Positions 8,989 through 16,800 of a stretch of DNA of 64,000 nt are shown in pieces (position 1 is the stretch's first letter; each line of letters begins with the position of its first letter). The stretch covers positions 19,536 through 83,535 of IMG/VR virus record IMGVR_UViG_3300019360_000002. One strand, 5' to 3'. The notes beneath the pieces are model-generated. The model did not search any database, was not told the DNA's origin, and worked only from the letters and a program-made list of their open reading frames with translations. Both the position numbers and the translations under genes were made by a program. Source of the DNA: a virus.

Positions 8989-9579
8989 ATGGGCTACGAA
9001 GCGACGCCACTACTCCGACCTCCTGCGATCGTTCGCGCCTTCGTGCCCGCTCTGCCTGGTAGCCTCTGGTCGCGCCTCGCCGTCGACTACGTGCGGGCTT
9101 TGCCGGACGTGATCCCGACGATGCTTCTCTCCCACCACTTGACGCCGCTGGCGATGCCGCCGTGGGACGAGTTCGCGCACCTGTTCTTCGGCACGGTGGG
9201 ATCGTGGTACGTGAACGTGGTTTTCGACGATCGCGACAAGCAGACCTTCGTCGAGCCCAGGATGATGCCGCCGCCCGAAGAGACCGAGTTCGCCATGGCG
9301 GAGGGCAGCGTGACCGCGCCGTGGCTGCCAGAGACCACACGCCCTCCGCTCTGCAAGTTCTGGACGGCTGGCGTCCCCAATATCCTCATCACCCGACCGC
9401 AGGGCAGGCCGCTCTCCACCGACGAGAAGACCATGATCGGCAAGTACGCGGCCGTGGTCACCGATATCGAAGCCGCCGTCGCCTCGATGGAGAAGGCGCT
9501 CGACCGACGCGTCTACACCTCACTGAACGTAGTCATAGAAGCCGAATTGCGATCCGCAACCGCCGGGGGTGCTCCGTGA
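8989..9579 (+). CDS. Hypothetical protein
   Basis: 196 residues. Behind the promoter at 8868, with no clear ribosome binding site next to ATG 8989. The middle contains a Trp/Phe-rich stretch (WDEFAHLFFGTVGSW) and the C-terminal third is helical. No family recognised. A perfect 13-bp palindrome (9547-9559) overlaps its last codons. Confidence 0.55.
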   Translation: MGYEATPLLRPPAIVRAFVPALPGSLWSRLAVDYVRALPDVIPTMLLSHHLTPLAMPPWDEFAHLFFGTVGSWYVNVVFDDRDKQTFVEPRMMPPPEETEFAMAEGSVTAPWLPETTRPPLCKFWTAGVPNILITRPQGRPLSTDEKTMIGKYAAVVTDIEAAVASMEKALDRRVYTSLNVVIEAELRSATAGGAP

Positions 9580-9753
9580 GTCTGGAAAAACTTCAAGACC
9601 GCCACGTCACCGTCTTCTTCAAGGACTGCTCACGAGGGCGTCCTGCGCAAGCTCGCTCACCACGATCGTGCCTGGTGCGTCGAGGTGGAGAAGGACGGCA
9701 AGCTGTATCAGGTGCAGTTCCTCGACTGGGTTCCCTTAAACATCGTCGGCTAG
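9576..9753 (+). pseudogene. Small gene with apparent frameshift
   Basis: GTG at 9576 overlaps the upstream stop (GTGA) and reads VSLEKLQDRHVTVFFK. From about 9624 sensible coding continues one base out of frame as TAHEGVLRKL to KLYQVQFLDW and a stop at 9751-9753. Removing one G in AAGGACT (9621-9627) would give one intact protein of 58 residues. Either a base-call indel, a decayed gene, or +1 frameshifting. The next gene starts at 9763 with its own ribosome binding site. Confidence 0.5.
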
Positions 9754-9762
9754 GAGACCGCC

Positions 9763-10065
9763 ATGAGCAACCAGCACCCCATGCACGTTCTCTTCGAGAA
9801 GCTTCTGGCCGGCGCCCCCGAGGTCACTGGCGTCGACGGCAAGAAGGTCAAGGCGTTCACCGCCCAGGTGGCCTTCATCGGCAACACCGTGGCCGGCGCC
9901 ATCGCCGCCGGGCCGGCGGAGGGGACCTACATGATCCTCACCACCGGCAGGGACGAGCGCACCGGCATGGACATCGTGCTCGGTCGCATGTTCACCCCCG
10001 AGAACGTGCTCTACCTGGATGTGATGATCGGCGAAGGCCCCCGGGTCAAGCTCGCCGGCTCGTAG
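9763..10065 (+). CDS. Hypothetical protein
   Basis: 100 residues; TAGGAGA upstream of ATG. Compact alpha/beta-looking sequence with Gly/Ala-rich centre (NTVAGAIAAGPAEG). No known family. Sits in a run of small co-directional genes. Confidence 0.55.
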   Translation: MSNQHPMHVLFEKLLAGAPEVTGVDGKKVKAFTAQVAFIGNTVAGAIAAGPAEGTYMILTTGRDERTGMDIVLGRMFTPENVLYLDVMIGEGPRVKLAGS

Positions 10066-10099
10066 TCTGGTGTTCGCGTTTGCAGAAAGGAGGTAGACC

Positions 10100-10357
10100 A
10101 TGCGCCCAAGTACGTGCCGAAACGTCCTCTACCACAGCCACGACTTCAACGGAGAGTCGTTCGCGGCGATGATCACCGAAGTCAACCCGATCAAGGGATC
10201 GCAAGTCGACGAATCAGACGAACGAGGCTACCTCGTTGGTCTCCACGTAATGCCGCCGCCAAAAGGCGGCGTGGTCAGTGGCGCCTTCGACAAGGGATCT
10301 GTGCCGTTCTCGGCCGAAGTCAAGCCCGGCCACTGGTCCTGGCCGCCGCGCGTCTGA
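10100..10357 (+). CDS. Hypothetical protein
   Basis: 85 residues with an excellent AAAGGAGG ribosome binding site. Basic N-terminus, Pro/Gly-rich middle (MPPPKGGVV) and WSWPP near the end. The stop overlaps the next ATG (TGATG), coupling it to the glycosyltransferase-like gene. Function unknown. Confidence 0.55.
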   Translation: MRPSTCRNVLYHSHDFNGESFAAMITEVNPIKGSQVDESDERGYLVGLHVMPPPKGGVVSGAFDKGSVPFSAEVKPGHWSWPPRV

Positions 10358-11025
10358 TGCAGCGCATCGCTTTCGGCGGCCCCTGGTACCACTCCCAGGT
10401 CGACACCCGCCTCCTCATCTCCGTCGTCCAGCTCACGGGCACAGGCCCGCAGGTCGGTCTTCTACCCACGGTGCTATTGCCGGGCGACGGCATGCTCGAC
10501 CTCAGTCGTAACGTGCTCTTGGCCCAGGCGCTCGGCACCGACTGCGACTGGTACGTGTCGTTCGACGCCGACTGCTCCTTCATCGGCCAGATCGCTGCGC
10601 TTGCTACTACACTTGCGGAGCACAACCAGCCTAACGTGGCGTTGGTAGCGGCACCCGTACGGCTCGGGCAGAACTCGGTCTATAACGTTGTCCTCGACGA
10701 TCAGTGGCCGAGCTACACAGCCGAGATGGAGCGGCCAACGCTCGTGCAGGACGTGGCGCGCATCGGCTTCGCCTTCGTCGCGTTCCGTTTACAGTGGTAC
10801 CGCGAGAAGTGGCCCCGGATTGATGGCGGCACACCGCTCGACTACCAGACGTTCTTCCAGACCACGGTCGTGCCCGACGGGCATGGCAGCTTCAAGAGCA
10901 ACACCGAGGACTACTTCCACTGCGTCAAGGTCCACAACTTGGACGGGCGCATGGTGTGCGATCCGCGCCTCCGGGTCAAGCACCACATCGCAAGAGCCGG
11001 CTCGCCGGAGGCGGAGACAGAATAG
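10357..11025 (+). CDS. Glycosyltransferase-like protein (GT-A type)
   Basis: 222 residues, starting in TGATG overlap. Residues about 50-75 carry LSRNVLLAQAL followed by WYVSFDADC, a DxD-type motif preceded by beta-strand residues, as in family 2 glycosyltransferases that bind nucleotide sugar through a metal. Later SNTEDYFHC provides acidic residues like the GT-A catalytic ED. Phages use such enzymes to modify DNA, their own virion or host surface glycans; which applies here is not visible. Confidence 0.6.
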   Translation: MQRIAFGGPWYHSQVDTRLLISVVQLTGTGPQVGLLPTVLLPGDGMLDLSRNVLLAQALGTDCDWYVSFDADCSFIGQIAALATTLAEHNQPNVALVAAPVRLGQNSVYNVVLDDQWPSYTAEMERPTLVQDVARIGFAFVAFRLQWYREKWPRIDGGTPLDYQTFFQTTVVPDGHGSFKSNTEDYFHCVKVHNLDGRMVCDPRLRVKHHIARAGSPEAETE

Positions 11026-11108
11026 ATTTTGGGGAGCCGCGCGTCCCCCCTTGAGCCACGAACGACTCGAATAGACCGGCAACGCGCATTTTTCCTAGGA
11101 GGGCTCCC

Positions 11109-11348
11109 GTGGTCGACTGCGAGTACAACGCCGATACCCGCCAGTTCACCATATTCGCGGGTCACAAGATACCGATGCCATGCGAGTGTCGCGTGTTTGG
11201 TGAACGCGTGACCGTCGTCCAGCACATCGCTTCGCCCGATCACGTCATGTCAGGCGCGGATGTCTTCGAGTGCTCTGCGTGCCGCGTCCGCGTCAGTTCC
11301 TCGATCATCGGGCCAATTTTATACCCGAACAACCGGGTGGTCTACTGA
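11109..11348 (+). CDS. Small cysteine-containing protein
   Basis: 79 residues, GTG start with AGGAGGG six bases upstream. Contains CEC and CSAC motifs (about 27-29 and 57-60), possibly one zinc site. No family recognised. Confidence 0.5.
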   Translation: MVDCEYNADTRQFTIFAGHKIPMPCECRVFGERVTVVQHIASPDHVMSGADVFECSACRVRVSSSIIGPILYPNNRVVY

Positions 11349-11354
11349 TGAGGC

Positions 11355-11383
11355 TTGACACACAACAAATTTTTGTTTAGCCT
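11355..11383 (+). promoter_or_regulatory. Promoter with operator in spacer, leaderless output
   Basis: TTGACA (11355-11360), 17-base spacer, TAGCCT (11378-11383). The spacer holds the palindrome-like AACAAATTTTTGTT (11364-11377). The ATG at 11391 lies 7 bases after the -10, where transcription should start, so the mRNA is predicted leaderless. The operator resembles that in front of the HTH gene at 42978. Confidence 0.65.
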
Positions 11384-11390
11384 GCTCCCC

Positions 11391-11651
11391 ATGCCGTGGA
11401 GCAGGATCGTCAAGACCGAGGCGCTGTCCATCGACCTCGCCATGCACCAACTACGCGGAAAGCTTAGGGAAATGCGCAACGAGGCCGAAGCGGGCGTCCG
11501 TGGGGACGACGGCCTTACTGATTACAACCACGACTTCCCCCGCCGCTTCATCGCGCGCCTCATGCGCGTCGAGTTCGGCATCGACCTGGGCGACCCGCAC
11601 GACGAGAGTCGCTACCCGGTTTGGGTGTGGGAGATCACGGGCTGCCAGTAA
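11391..11651 (+). CDS. Small hypothetical protein, leaderless
   Basis: 86 residues from ATG 11391; earlier in-frame codons overlap the promoter and are unlikely starts. Sequence is helical and charged, ending YPVWVWEITGCQ. No ribosome binding site precedes it, in keeping with a leaderless transcript. No family recognised. Confidence 0.55.
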   Translation: MPWSRIVKTEALSIDLAMHQLRGKLREMRNEAEAGVRGDDGLTDYNHDFPRRFIARLMRVEFGIDLGDPHDESRYPVWVWEITGCQ

Positions 11652-11664
11652 TTGCGAACCGCAA
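11652..11664. repeat. 13-bp palindrome upstream of RBS
   Basis: TTGCG-AAC-CGCAA directly after the TAA of the preceding gene and immediately before GGGGAGGACGAC, the ribosome binding region of the gene at 11682. Typical placement for the junction class of this repeat. Confidence 0.85.
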
Positions 11665-11681
11665 GGGGAGGACGACAGGAC

Positions 11682-11969
11682 ATGTTCATCTGCGACGAGT
11701 GCGAGAGACCGAGCCAGCCGTGCGAGACGATGGTGAAGAGAACCATCATCGTCAAGACCGTCTACCATCCCGAGCACACCTACAAGGACAAGCACAAGCG
11801 CACGATTCACGATCCCGGCGGCCAAGGCACGCAAATCGTCAAGGAGGGCAAGCTCTGCCAGAGCTGCGCCTACGGCGGCTCCGTTGACAAGCTCAAGGCG
11901 AAGTTCAACGCGCCCATCGACGAGGTGCGCCCGGCCAAGATGCCGACCTCGCAGCCGGTGCTCGCGTGA
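11682..11969 (+). CDS. Zinc-ribbon-like protein
   Basis: 95 residues; ATG chosen because GGAGG lies just upstream. CDEC (4-7) and CQSC (about 65-68) give a classic two-knuckle zinc site separated by a basic, Lys/His-rich stretch. Probably binds nucleic acid or protein; role unknown. Its stop overlaps the GTG of the dCTP deaminase gene (GTGA). Confidence 0.55.
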   Translation: MFICDECERPSQPCETMVKRTIIVKTVYHPEHTYKDKHKRTIHDPGGQGTQIVKEGKLCQSCAYGGSVDKLKAKFNAPIDEVRPAKMPTSQPVLA

Positions 11970-12517
11970 CCGCCCTGGTCGACAAGACTATTCTGGACTG
12001 CATCGACTCCGGCGACATCGTTATTCGTCCGTTCGACCGAGAGCGCCTCGGAACCAACAGCTACGATGTGACCCTCGGCTCGGTGTTGCGTGTCTACACT
12101 CCGTCTGACCAGCCGCTCAGTGTGCGAGAAGCGAGGTCCACTCTCGATATCCAGATCCCGGACACCGGTTTCGTGCTTGAACCCGGAGAGCTGTACCTGG
12201 CCTCCACTCTGGAATACACGGAGTCCAACAAGCACCTACCAGTGCTAAACGGTAAGTCGAGCTTGGGCAGGTTGGGTCTGAGTATACACATCACGGCTGG
12301 TACCGGAGATGTTTTATATAAAGGCCACTGGACATTGGAGATGACAGTGGTAAAGTCGCTCCGCGTGTATGCCGGAATGCCCGTCGGTCAGCTTTTGTGG
12401 TTCGAGGTCAGCGACACGCCGACCGTTGACTACGCGCGTAAGCCGTCAGCCAAGTACCGAGACGCAGCGGACCCCCTTCCGCAGGCGTCCAGAATGTGGC
12501 GAAACTTTGATAAGTAG
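11966..12517 (+). CDS. dcd: dCTP deaminase
   Basis: 183 residues from GTG overlapping the previous stop. Family features: N-terminal SGDIVIRPF and GTNSYDVTLG, central NGKSSLGRLGL nucleotide-binding segment, and SIHITAGTGDVLYKG leading to LEM. Converts dCTP to dUTP (and to dUMP in bifunctional forms), feeding thymidylate synthesis. It fits with the ThyX and dTMP kinase genes further right. Length is typical of the family. Confidence 0.85.
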   Translation: MTALVDKTILDCIDSGDIVIRPFDRERLGTNSYDVTLGSVLRVYTPSDQPLSVREARSTLDIQIPDTGFVLEPGELYLASTLEYTESNKHLPVLNGKSSLGRLGLSIHITAGTGDVLYKGHWTLEMTVVKSLRVYAGMPVGQLLWFEVSDTPTVDYARKPSAKYRDAADPLPQASRMWRNFDK

Positions 12518-13139
12518 AGGTAACCGCGCAGTCGATCTTCGAGGAAGACGCTTCGGGCGTCTGCTCGCGATCAAAGAAACAAACAAACGCATGAATGGGC
12601 GAATCGCGTGGTTGTGCTTGTGCGACTGCGGGAAGAAAAAACTGGTCAGATCTTCCCACCTGATCGGCGGCCAAGTGCTTTCGTGCAAATGCCTGAGCCG
12701 AGAAATCGCATCCGCAGTCAACACCACGCACGGGCGTTCTAAGAGTCGGCTGTACGCGGTCTGGAACACGATGTGTGGACGCTGCCGCAACGCCGACAAC
12801 AAAAGCTACGGCGGGCGAGGAATTGCGGTTTGCAAGCGTTGGAGAGGTAGAGGCGGTTTCGTTAGCTTCGTAGCCGACATGGGCGAACCGCCGGCCGGTA
12901 TGACAATCGAACGCAAAGACAACGCCAAGGGTTACTCTCCTCCCAACTGCCGCTGGGCCACACCAAAAGAACAAGCCAGGAACAAGAGAACTACGCGCTA
13001 CGTCACGTTTCGTGGACAAACCAAGCCATTAATCGAATGGGCAGAAGAGCTTGGCCTGAACTACCAGAACACTCATCGCAGACTTTACGCGCGGGGCTGG
13101 TCGGTAGAACGCGCTTTTTCGAAAAAGGAGATGCCATGA
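12507..13139 (+). CDS. HNH endonuclease with N-terminal DNA-binding module
   Basis: About 210 residues. The first 60 carry a GRRFGRLLAI...CDCGKKK...LSCKCL module common in phage homing nucleases; the middle has a cysteine pair (CGRC), GGRGI and an ERKDNAKGYSPPNCRWAT core typical of HNH homing enzymes of the HNH/AP2-associated type. A C-terminal helix-turn-helix-like part follows. The start is uncertain: TTG 12507 is the only plausible start codon before the conserved region, overlapping dcd. Probably a free-standing mobile nuclease. Confidence 0.7.
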   Translation: MISRGNRAVDLRGRRFGRLLAIKETNKRMNGRIAWLCLCDCGKKKLVRSSHLIGGQVLSCKCLSREIASAVNTTHGRSKSRLYAVWNTMCGRCRNADNKSYGGRGIAVCKRWRGRGGFVSFVADMGEPPAGMTIERKDNAKGYSPPNCRWATPKEQARNKRTTRYVTFRGQTKPLIEWAEELGLNYQNTHRRLYARGWSVERAFSKKEMP

Positions 13140-13411
13140 CCGCTCTCGCCAAGGACCCGACCGTCTTCCTGAGCGCCCTTCGTCAGAAGGTCAGGTCACT
13201 GGGCAGGCTTCGTGAAGAGCGGCAGAAGTACGAGAACGACGTGGTGAACGGCGCCGTCACCGAGGCGGCCAAGACGGGCCTGCGAACCGTGCTTCCCAAG
13301 ATCCGTGACTTGGCGGTCGAGATCGTCGACGCCTACGAGGAGCTGGACGAGTGGCTGGAGGGTGGCGGCGACGCGCCCAGCCAGTGGATCGAGGAGAAGA
13401 AGGAGTTCTAG
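13136..13411 (+). CDS. Coiled-coil hypothetical protein
   Basis: 91 residues; ATG overlaps the HNH stop (ATGA) with AAAAAGGAG upstream. Largely helical and charged, ending acidic. No family recognised. Confidence 0.55.
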   Translation: MTALAKDPTVFLSALRQKVRSLGRLREERQKYENDVVNGAVTEAAKTGLRTVLPKIRDLAVEIVDAYEELDEWLEGGGDAPSQWIEEKKEF

Positions 13412-13648
13412 GTGCGAGTGCGCCTCACGCACACCGAAGCGTCCCTTCTCTTGTCTGCCTTCGCGGTAAGAGAGCCCTTTTGCTGCGCTCGCGAATCAGA
13501 TGATACTGCTAGTCGCAACCTGCTCAACTTCAAAAGGCCGCTACGTCGCGTCATCGAGAGGATGGTGTACGATCACGCAGGTTGCGATCCCACGGCTGGC
13601 GAATGGATTATGGAGCGCTGGATCTCTAAACTTGCTTGGGTTCTGTAA
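13412..13648 (+). CDS. Small hypothetical protein
   Basis: 78 residues, GTG start immediately after the previous stop with AAGGAG upstream. Leu/Arg-rich and helical. No family recognised. Confidence 0.5.
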   Translation: MRVRLTHTEASLLLSAFAVREPFCCARESDDTASRNLLNFKRPLRRVIERMVYDHAGCDPTAGEWIMERWISKLAWVL

Positions 13649-13669
13649 AAAGGACTACAAGGAGACGCT

Positions 13670-13921
13670 GTGCCCAGGTTATACGCTCAACACATGGTGA
13701 AGCTGGAAGTGCTTCGCTTCGACTCGGCCTGGTTTATCTCGTACGAGGGTTTGCCGCTCAACGCCCTTGACGAGGTGGTGGCCACGGCCGTCGCCGACCC
13801 GAACGTAAGAGGCGTGCGGGTGTACCACCGAAAAGTGCACGAAGACGAGACGCCGCCCGAGTGGAAACTTCTCCACCTCATCGACATGTCCTGGAAGAAG
13901 AACTGGGAGAAGCTCTCATGA
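13670..13921 (+). CDS. Small hypothetical protein
   Basis: 83 residues; GTG start with AAGGAG seven bases upstream. Alpha/beta composition with VRFDSAWF-like strands and a Trp/Lys-rich C-terminus. Stop overlaps the next ATG. No family recognised. Confidence 0.5.
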   Translation: MPRLYAQHMVKLEVLRFDSAWFISYEGLPLNALDEVVATAVADPNVRGVRVYHRKVHEDETPPEWKLLHLIDMSWKKNWEKLS

Positions 13922-14415
13922 TGAGCGAAGAGGCGATAGCAATCTACCAATCCATCGACAGGCTCACGGCCACCATGAAGGAGCTGGTCGTGCTGGTGGC
14001 CAAGCACGCCGAGGCGGCAGCGGCAGCCCCCACCGACAGCCCCGAGATGAAGGAGCTGCTCAAGATGGACGCACCGCCCACGGCGCCAGCCGTACCCGAG
14101 AAGCCGCCCACGGCGGCGCCGCCCAAGACGACCTTGACCTCGGTGCCGCCGCTCGACTCCCTGTGCCGCTGCATGCACCAGAGTCGCGAGCATGTCGACG
14201 GCGTGGGCGCGTGTTCGCGCACGAGCTGCACCTGTCAGAAGTTCGCCTACATGGTGGCGCCGCAGCCTACGCCTGGCGCGTGCGCGAACTGCGGCTGCGC
14301 GCCGTCGCAGGTGAAGATGATCGAGGGCGTGGTGCCGCCCATCTGCGAGAGCTGCCACAACATGGCGAACCTGCTCAAGCCGAAGGCGCCCACGCCGGAG
14401 CCCCCCAAGGTCTAG
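13918..14415 (+). CDS. Proline-rich protein with zinc-binding cysteine clusters
   Basis: 165 residues from ATG 13918 (ATGATGA overlap). Residues 1-45 are helical, 46-82 a Pro/Ala/Thr linker, and the rest holds CRCMH, CSRTSCTC, CANCGC and CESCH clusters, enough for two zinc sites. Role unknown; possibly a scaffold or nucleic-acid-binding protein. Confidence 0.5.
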   Translation: MMSEEAIAIYQSIDRLTATMKELVVLVAKHAEAAAAAPTDSPEMKELLKMDAPPTAPAVPEKPPTAAPPKTTLTSVPPLDSLCRCMHQSREHVDGVGACSRTSCTCQKFAYMVAPQPTPGACANCGCAPSQVKMIEGVVPPICESCHNMANLLKPKAPTPEPPKV

Positions 14416-14418
14416 CTC

Positions 14419-15165
14419 GTGATCGAACACCTGGCCATGCGGTGGTGGCACCTCGACCAGCTCTCGGTCTCCGACCCCGAGATGCTGTGGTCGAACGTCC
14501 ACGAAGACGACAAGATTGCGGTTCGCAACCGCGTCTATTCGCTTCTGAATGGAGAGATCCTCCACAAGGACATGTCGCCGGCCGACAAGCTGGTGGCCAT
14601 CGGCAGAAAGCGTTGTGACGAAGACCTCGACGAGTTCGCGCGCAAGATCGACGACATGCTGCGCGGCGAGCCCGGCTGGGACGAGAGCATCAACCGAGTC
14701 ACGCGCTGGAGCAACTGGTGGGACAGCCTGTATGGGCAAAGCTGTAAAACCGTGTATCCACCACAGCCTCAGATCCAACAGTGCACGCGCCTGTTCGGCA
14801 ACACCAACATCGGCAACCTCGTTATCTGCAACCTTCAGGTCGCTGGACAACTTTGCTGTGATCAGGCGGCCTACCTTCGCTACTGGTACGTCGACACCAC
14901 GGTCTCTGAAGCCAATGCTGATGAGCTGGAAGAGGCGCTGCACAACAGCGTAGCCACGCTCATTATCGGCAACCGTCTTGCGGCACAACTCCCCTTGTCG
15001 GACCTCTTTTATAGCGTCCATCCGATCGACGAGATCTTGCCGACCAGGCAGAACTTTGCTGTCGAGATCTCGTGCTTCGGCCGAGCCAACGACATTCTGA
15101 ATAGCGCACTTCACAGTCCCCTGCGCGTCCACCTCGAAGGCGCCCACAAGCTCACGGTCTACTGA
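14419..15165 (+). CDS. Hypothetical protein
   Basis: 248 residues, GTG start four bases after the upstream stop. N-terminal half is helical and Trp-rich (RWWHLDQL, WSNWWDSLYG); the C-terminal half looks alpha/beta. A perfect 13-bp palindrome (14516-14528) lies inside, in a normal coding stretch. Stop overlaps the next ATG (TGATG). No family recognised. Confidence 0.5.
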   Translation: MIEHLAMRWWHLDQLSVSDPEMLWSNVHEDDKIAVRNRVYSLLNGEILHKDMSPADKLVAIGRKRCDEDLDEFARKIDDMLRGEPGWDESINRVTRWSNWWDSLYGQSCKTVYPPQPQIQQCTRLFGNTNIGNLVICNLQVAGQLCCDQAAYLRYWYVDTTVSEANADELEEALHNSVATLIIGNRLAAQLPLSDLFYSVHPIDEILPTRQNFAVEISCFGRANDILNSALHSPLRVHLEGAHKLTVY

Positions 15166-15332
15166 TGAACACGTCCAAGGTCTTGCCAAAGTTGCCGATT
15201 CCCTACGCTGGCATCGAGAAGTTCCACCTGCATCTCGACAAGTGCCAGCAGTGCCGTGAGCATCCGTTCGCCCTGTGCCTAGAGGGCTCCAAGCTCCTGC
15301 ACGACACGATGAAGCCGGCGTCCGCTCCCTGA
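15165..15332 (+). CDS. Small CxxC protein
   Basis: 55 residues, ATG in TGATG overlap with the upstream gene. Contains DKCQQCREHPFALC, a three-cysteine plus histidine arrangement that could bind one metal ion. Its TGA lies next to the operator of the following promoter. Confidence 0.5.
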   Translation: MNTSKVLPKLPIPYAGIEKFHLHLDKCQQCREHPFALCLEGSKLLHDTMKPASAP

Positions 15333-15372
15333 CAAATTTTTGTTGTCACCTGCCTCCGGCCTGTGGTAGGCT
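15332..15372 (+). promoter_or_regulatory. Promoter with ACAAATTTTTGT operator, leaderless output
   Basis: Operator ACAAATTTTTGT at 15332-15343, embedded in a wider GACAA...TTGTC symmetry, overlaps the -35 TTGTCA (15343-15348). An 18-base spacer leads to TAGGCT (15367-15372). ATG 15380 is 7 bases past the -10, so the transcript should begin at or next to the start codon. Confidence 0.6.
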
Positions 15373-15379
15373 CTCTGCC

Positions 15380-16297
15380 ATGACCGTACGCAAGCCCAAC
15401 GAGTCCGACATCGCCTACGCCCTGCGCGCCGCGCGTGAATTCGCGAGCGGCTTGTCGCAGTACGACGGCGTGGTGCTTCCGCAGGCTGCCTTCCGTCAGG
15501 CGCGCGACGTGATCGGCATCATCGGAGAGGCGGAGGGCTGGCACACCAACCACAAGGCCGAGAAGGCGCGCGAGGTCGAGGAGGCCCGTAGGGCGGGCTT
15601 TCACTGCGCCACGCCTACGCTGTGTGGATCGTGTGGCCCGGACTGCGGGGGTCGAAAGAAGGTCGTCAACCTCACCCACGCCGGCCAGCTCGCGGGCGTC
15701 CTGCCGCCCGACCCTGACCACGCAAAGGACTGCCGCTGCGTCGTGTGCACGGGCAACGCGCGGCCGTTCCAAGGCGCTTGGGGCAAGCTGGCACCGCCGA
15801 TCGCGGTGCCGAAGCGACCCGAGTCGACGCTCAACTACGGCAAGGAGCTTGCGAGTCGCGAGTTCAGAACGATCGAAGAGCTGCACGAGTGTTTGACTGC
15901 AAACGCGCAACGTTTGCAAGATCCGATGATCCACTTCTTCACCAGGGGGGAGCAGACTGCCAGCGGACTGTGGCAAAGGGTAGCCGACAACTACCCCAAG
16001 GCGAAGCTCCTCGGCGTCACGATCGTCGGGTTCGGTCTTCAGGTCAGACCCCACGATGTCGACGGCACGTTTCAGGTGCTTCACCGCATGGGAGAAACAC
16101 TCGTCCCGATCCTGGACATGCCTTCGTCGTACGGTGCGGCGGCGTTGTCTGTGCCGATCCACATCGACGCGGAGAAGGGCGCGGACAAGTTCGTCTGTCG
16201 TTTCACGCGTCGTGCGCACCCAGAAAAGAGCCCGGACATCGTGCCCACGTTTATTCGAGCCACGGCCAAGCTGGAGTGCCACTACAGCCAGGAGTAG
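15380..16297 (+). CDS. Hypothetical protein, leaderless
   Basis: 305 residues from ATG 15380, which is placed by the promoter geometry. Residues 70-125 contain a cysteine-rich block (CGSCGPDCGG, CRCVVC) suggesting a zinc site; the rest looks alpha/beta without known motifs. It starts a new transcription unit that continues through the two small membrane proteins and an HNH gene. Confidence 0.55.
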   Translation: MTVRKPNESDIAYALRAAREFASGLSQYDGVVLPQAAFRQARDVIGIIGEAEGWHTNHKAEKAREVEEARRAGFHCATPTLCGSCGPDCGGRKKVVNLTHAGQLAGVLPPDPDHAKDCRCVVCTGNARPFQGAWGKLAPPIAVPKRPESTLNYGKELASREFRTIEELHECLTANAQRLQDPMIHFFTRGEQTASGLWQRVADNYPKAKLLGVTIVGFGLQVRPHDVDGTFQVLHRMGETLVPILDMPSSYGAAALSVPIHIDAEKGADKFVCRFTRRAHPEKSPDIVPTFIRATAKLECHYSQE

Positions 16298-16300
16298 CCC

Positions 16301-16504
16301 GTGACCAACGTCATCATCTTCGCGGTCTGGTCCTTGTTCGTCGGCTGGGTTGCCGCACTCTGGGGCTTCCGGCGCGGCTACAGGTACTCCCATCAGGAGC
16401 TTCAACTCAAGGCGGCCCTGGAGAAGTCGGCTGAGTTTCGCCCGCTGAATGAGCAGGAGAAGAAGTTCTTGGCCTCGTTCGCCGACAAGAGCGTGCGGCT
16501 ATGA
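16301..16504 (+). CDS. Small N-terminal membrane protein
   Basis: 67 residues, GTG start with CAGGAG upstream. Residues 4-23 form one membrane segment (IIFAVWSLFVGWVAALWGF), then a basic RRGYRYSH and an amphipathic helical tail. Size and shape would suit a spanin or membrane scaffold, but no specific match. Confidence 0.5.
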   Translation: MTNVIIFAVWSLFVGWVAALWGFRRGYRYSHQELQLKAALEKSAEFRPLNEQEKKFLASFADKSVRL

Positions 16505-16800
16505 CGACGCCATCGAGACGCAGGCGCGTGTCGCGTAAGGGACCGGAGAAGGAACGGCGTTCGACCACGGTCAAGCTGGAGCGGCGCAAGAAGCCTCGTC
16601 CGCCCAGGCCGGAGCCGCTGCCGCAGTTGCCGCCAGGAGCCGACATCGACGGCGTGTTCACGGGCGAAGGCGACCTCGAACTCGCGCTGGCCGTGCGGCC
16701 TCGTCTGCGCATGGTCTTCCACGGCATGCCGACGTTCGAAGACATCGCCATCGTGCTCGCGACCGCAGCCTTGCTGGTCGCAAGAAGGAGTCTTGCGTGA
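16501..16800 (+). CDS. Basic protein with C-terminal hydrophobic segment
   Basis: 99 residues, ATGA overlap. The first 40 residues are strongly basic (Arg/Lys), followed by a Pro-rich stretch and a C-terminal hydrophobic run (IAIVLATAALLVA). Could bind nucleic acid or acidic lipid at a membrane. No family recognised. Confidence 0.45.
   Translation: MTTPSRRRRVSRKGPEKERRSTTVKLERRKKPRPPRPEPLPQLPPGADIDGVFTGEGDLELALAVRPRLRMVFHGMPTFEDIAIVLATAALLVARRSLA

Noticed and set aside
13687-15189. 500-residue minus-strand ORF
   Set aside because: Antisense to several overlapping plus genes with start/stop coupling; no ribosome binding site and Arg/Val/His-rich shadow composition.
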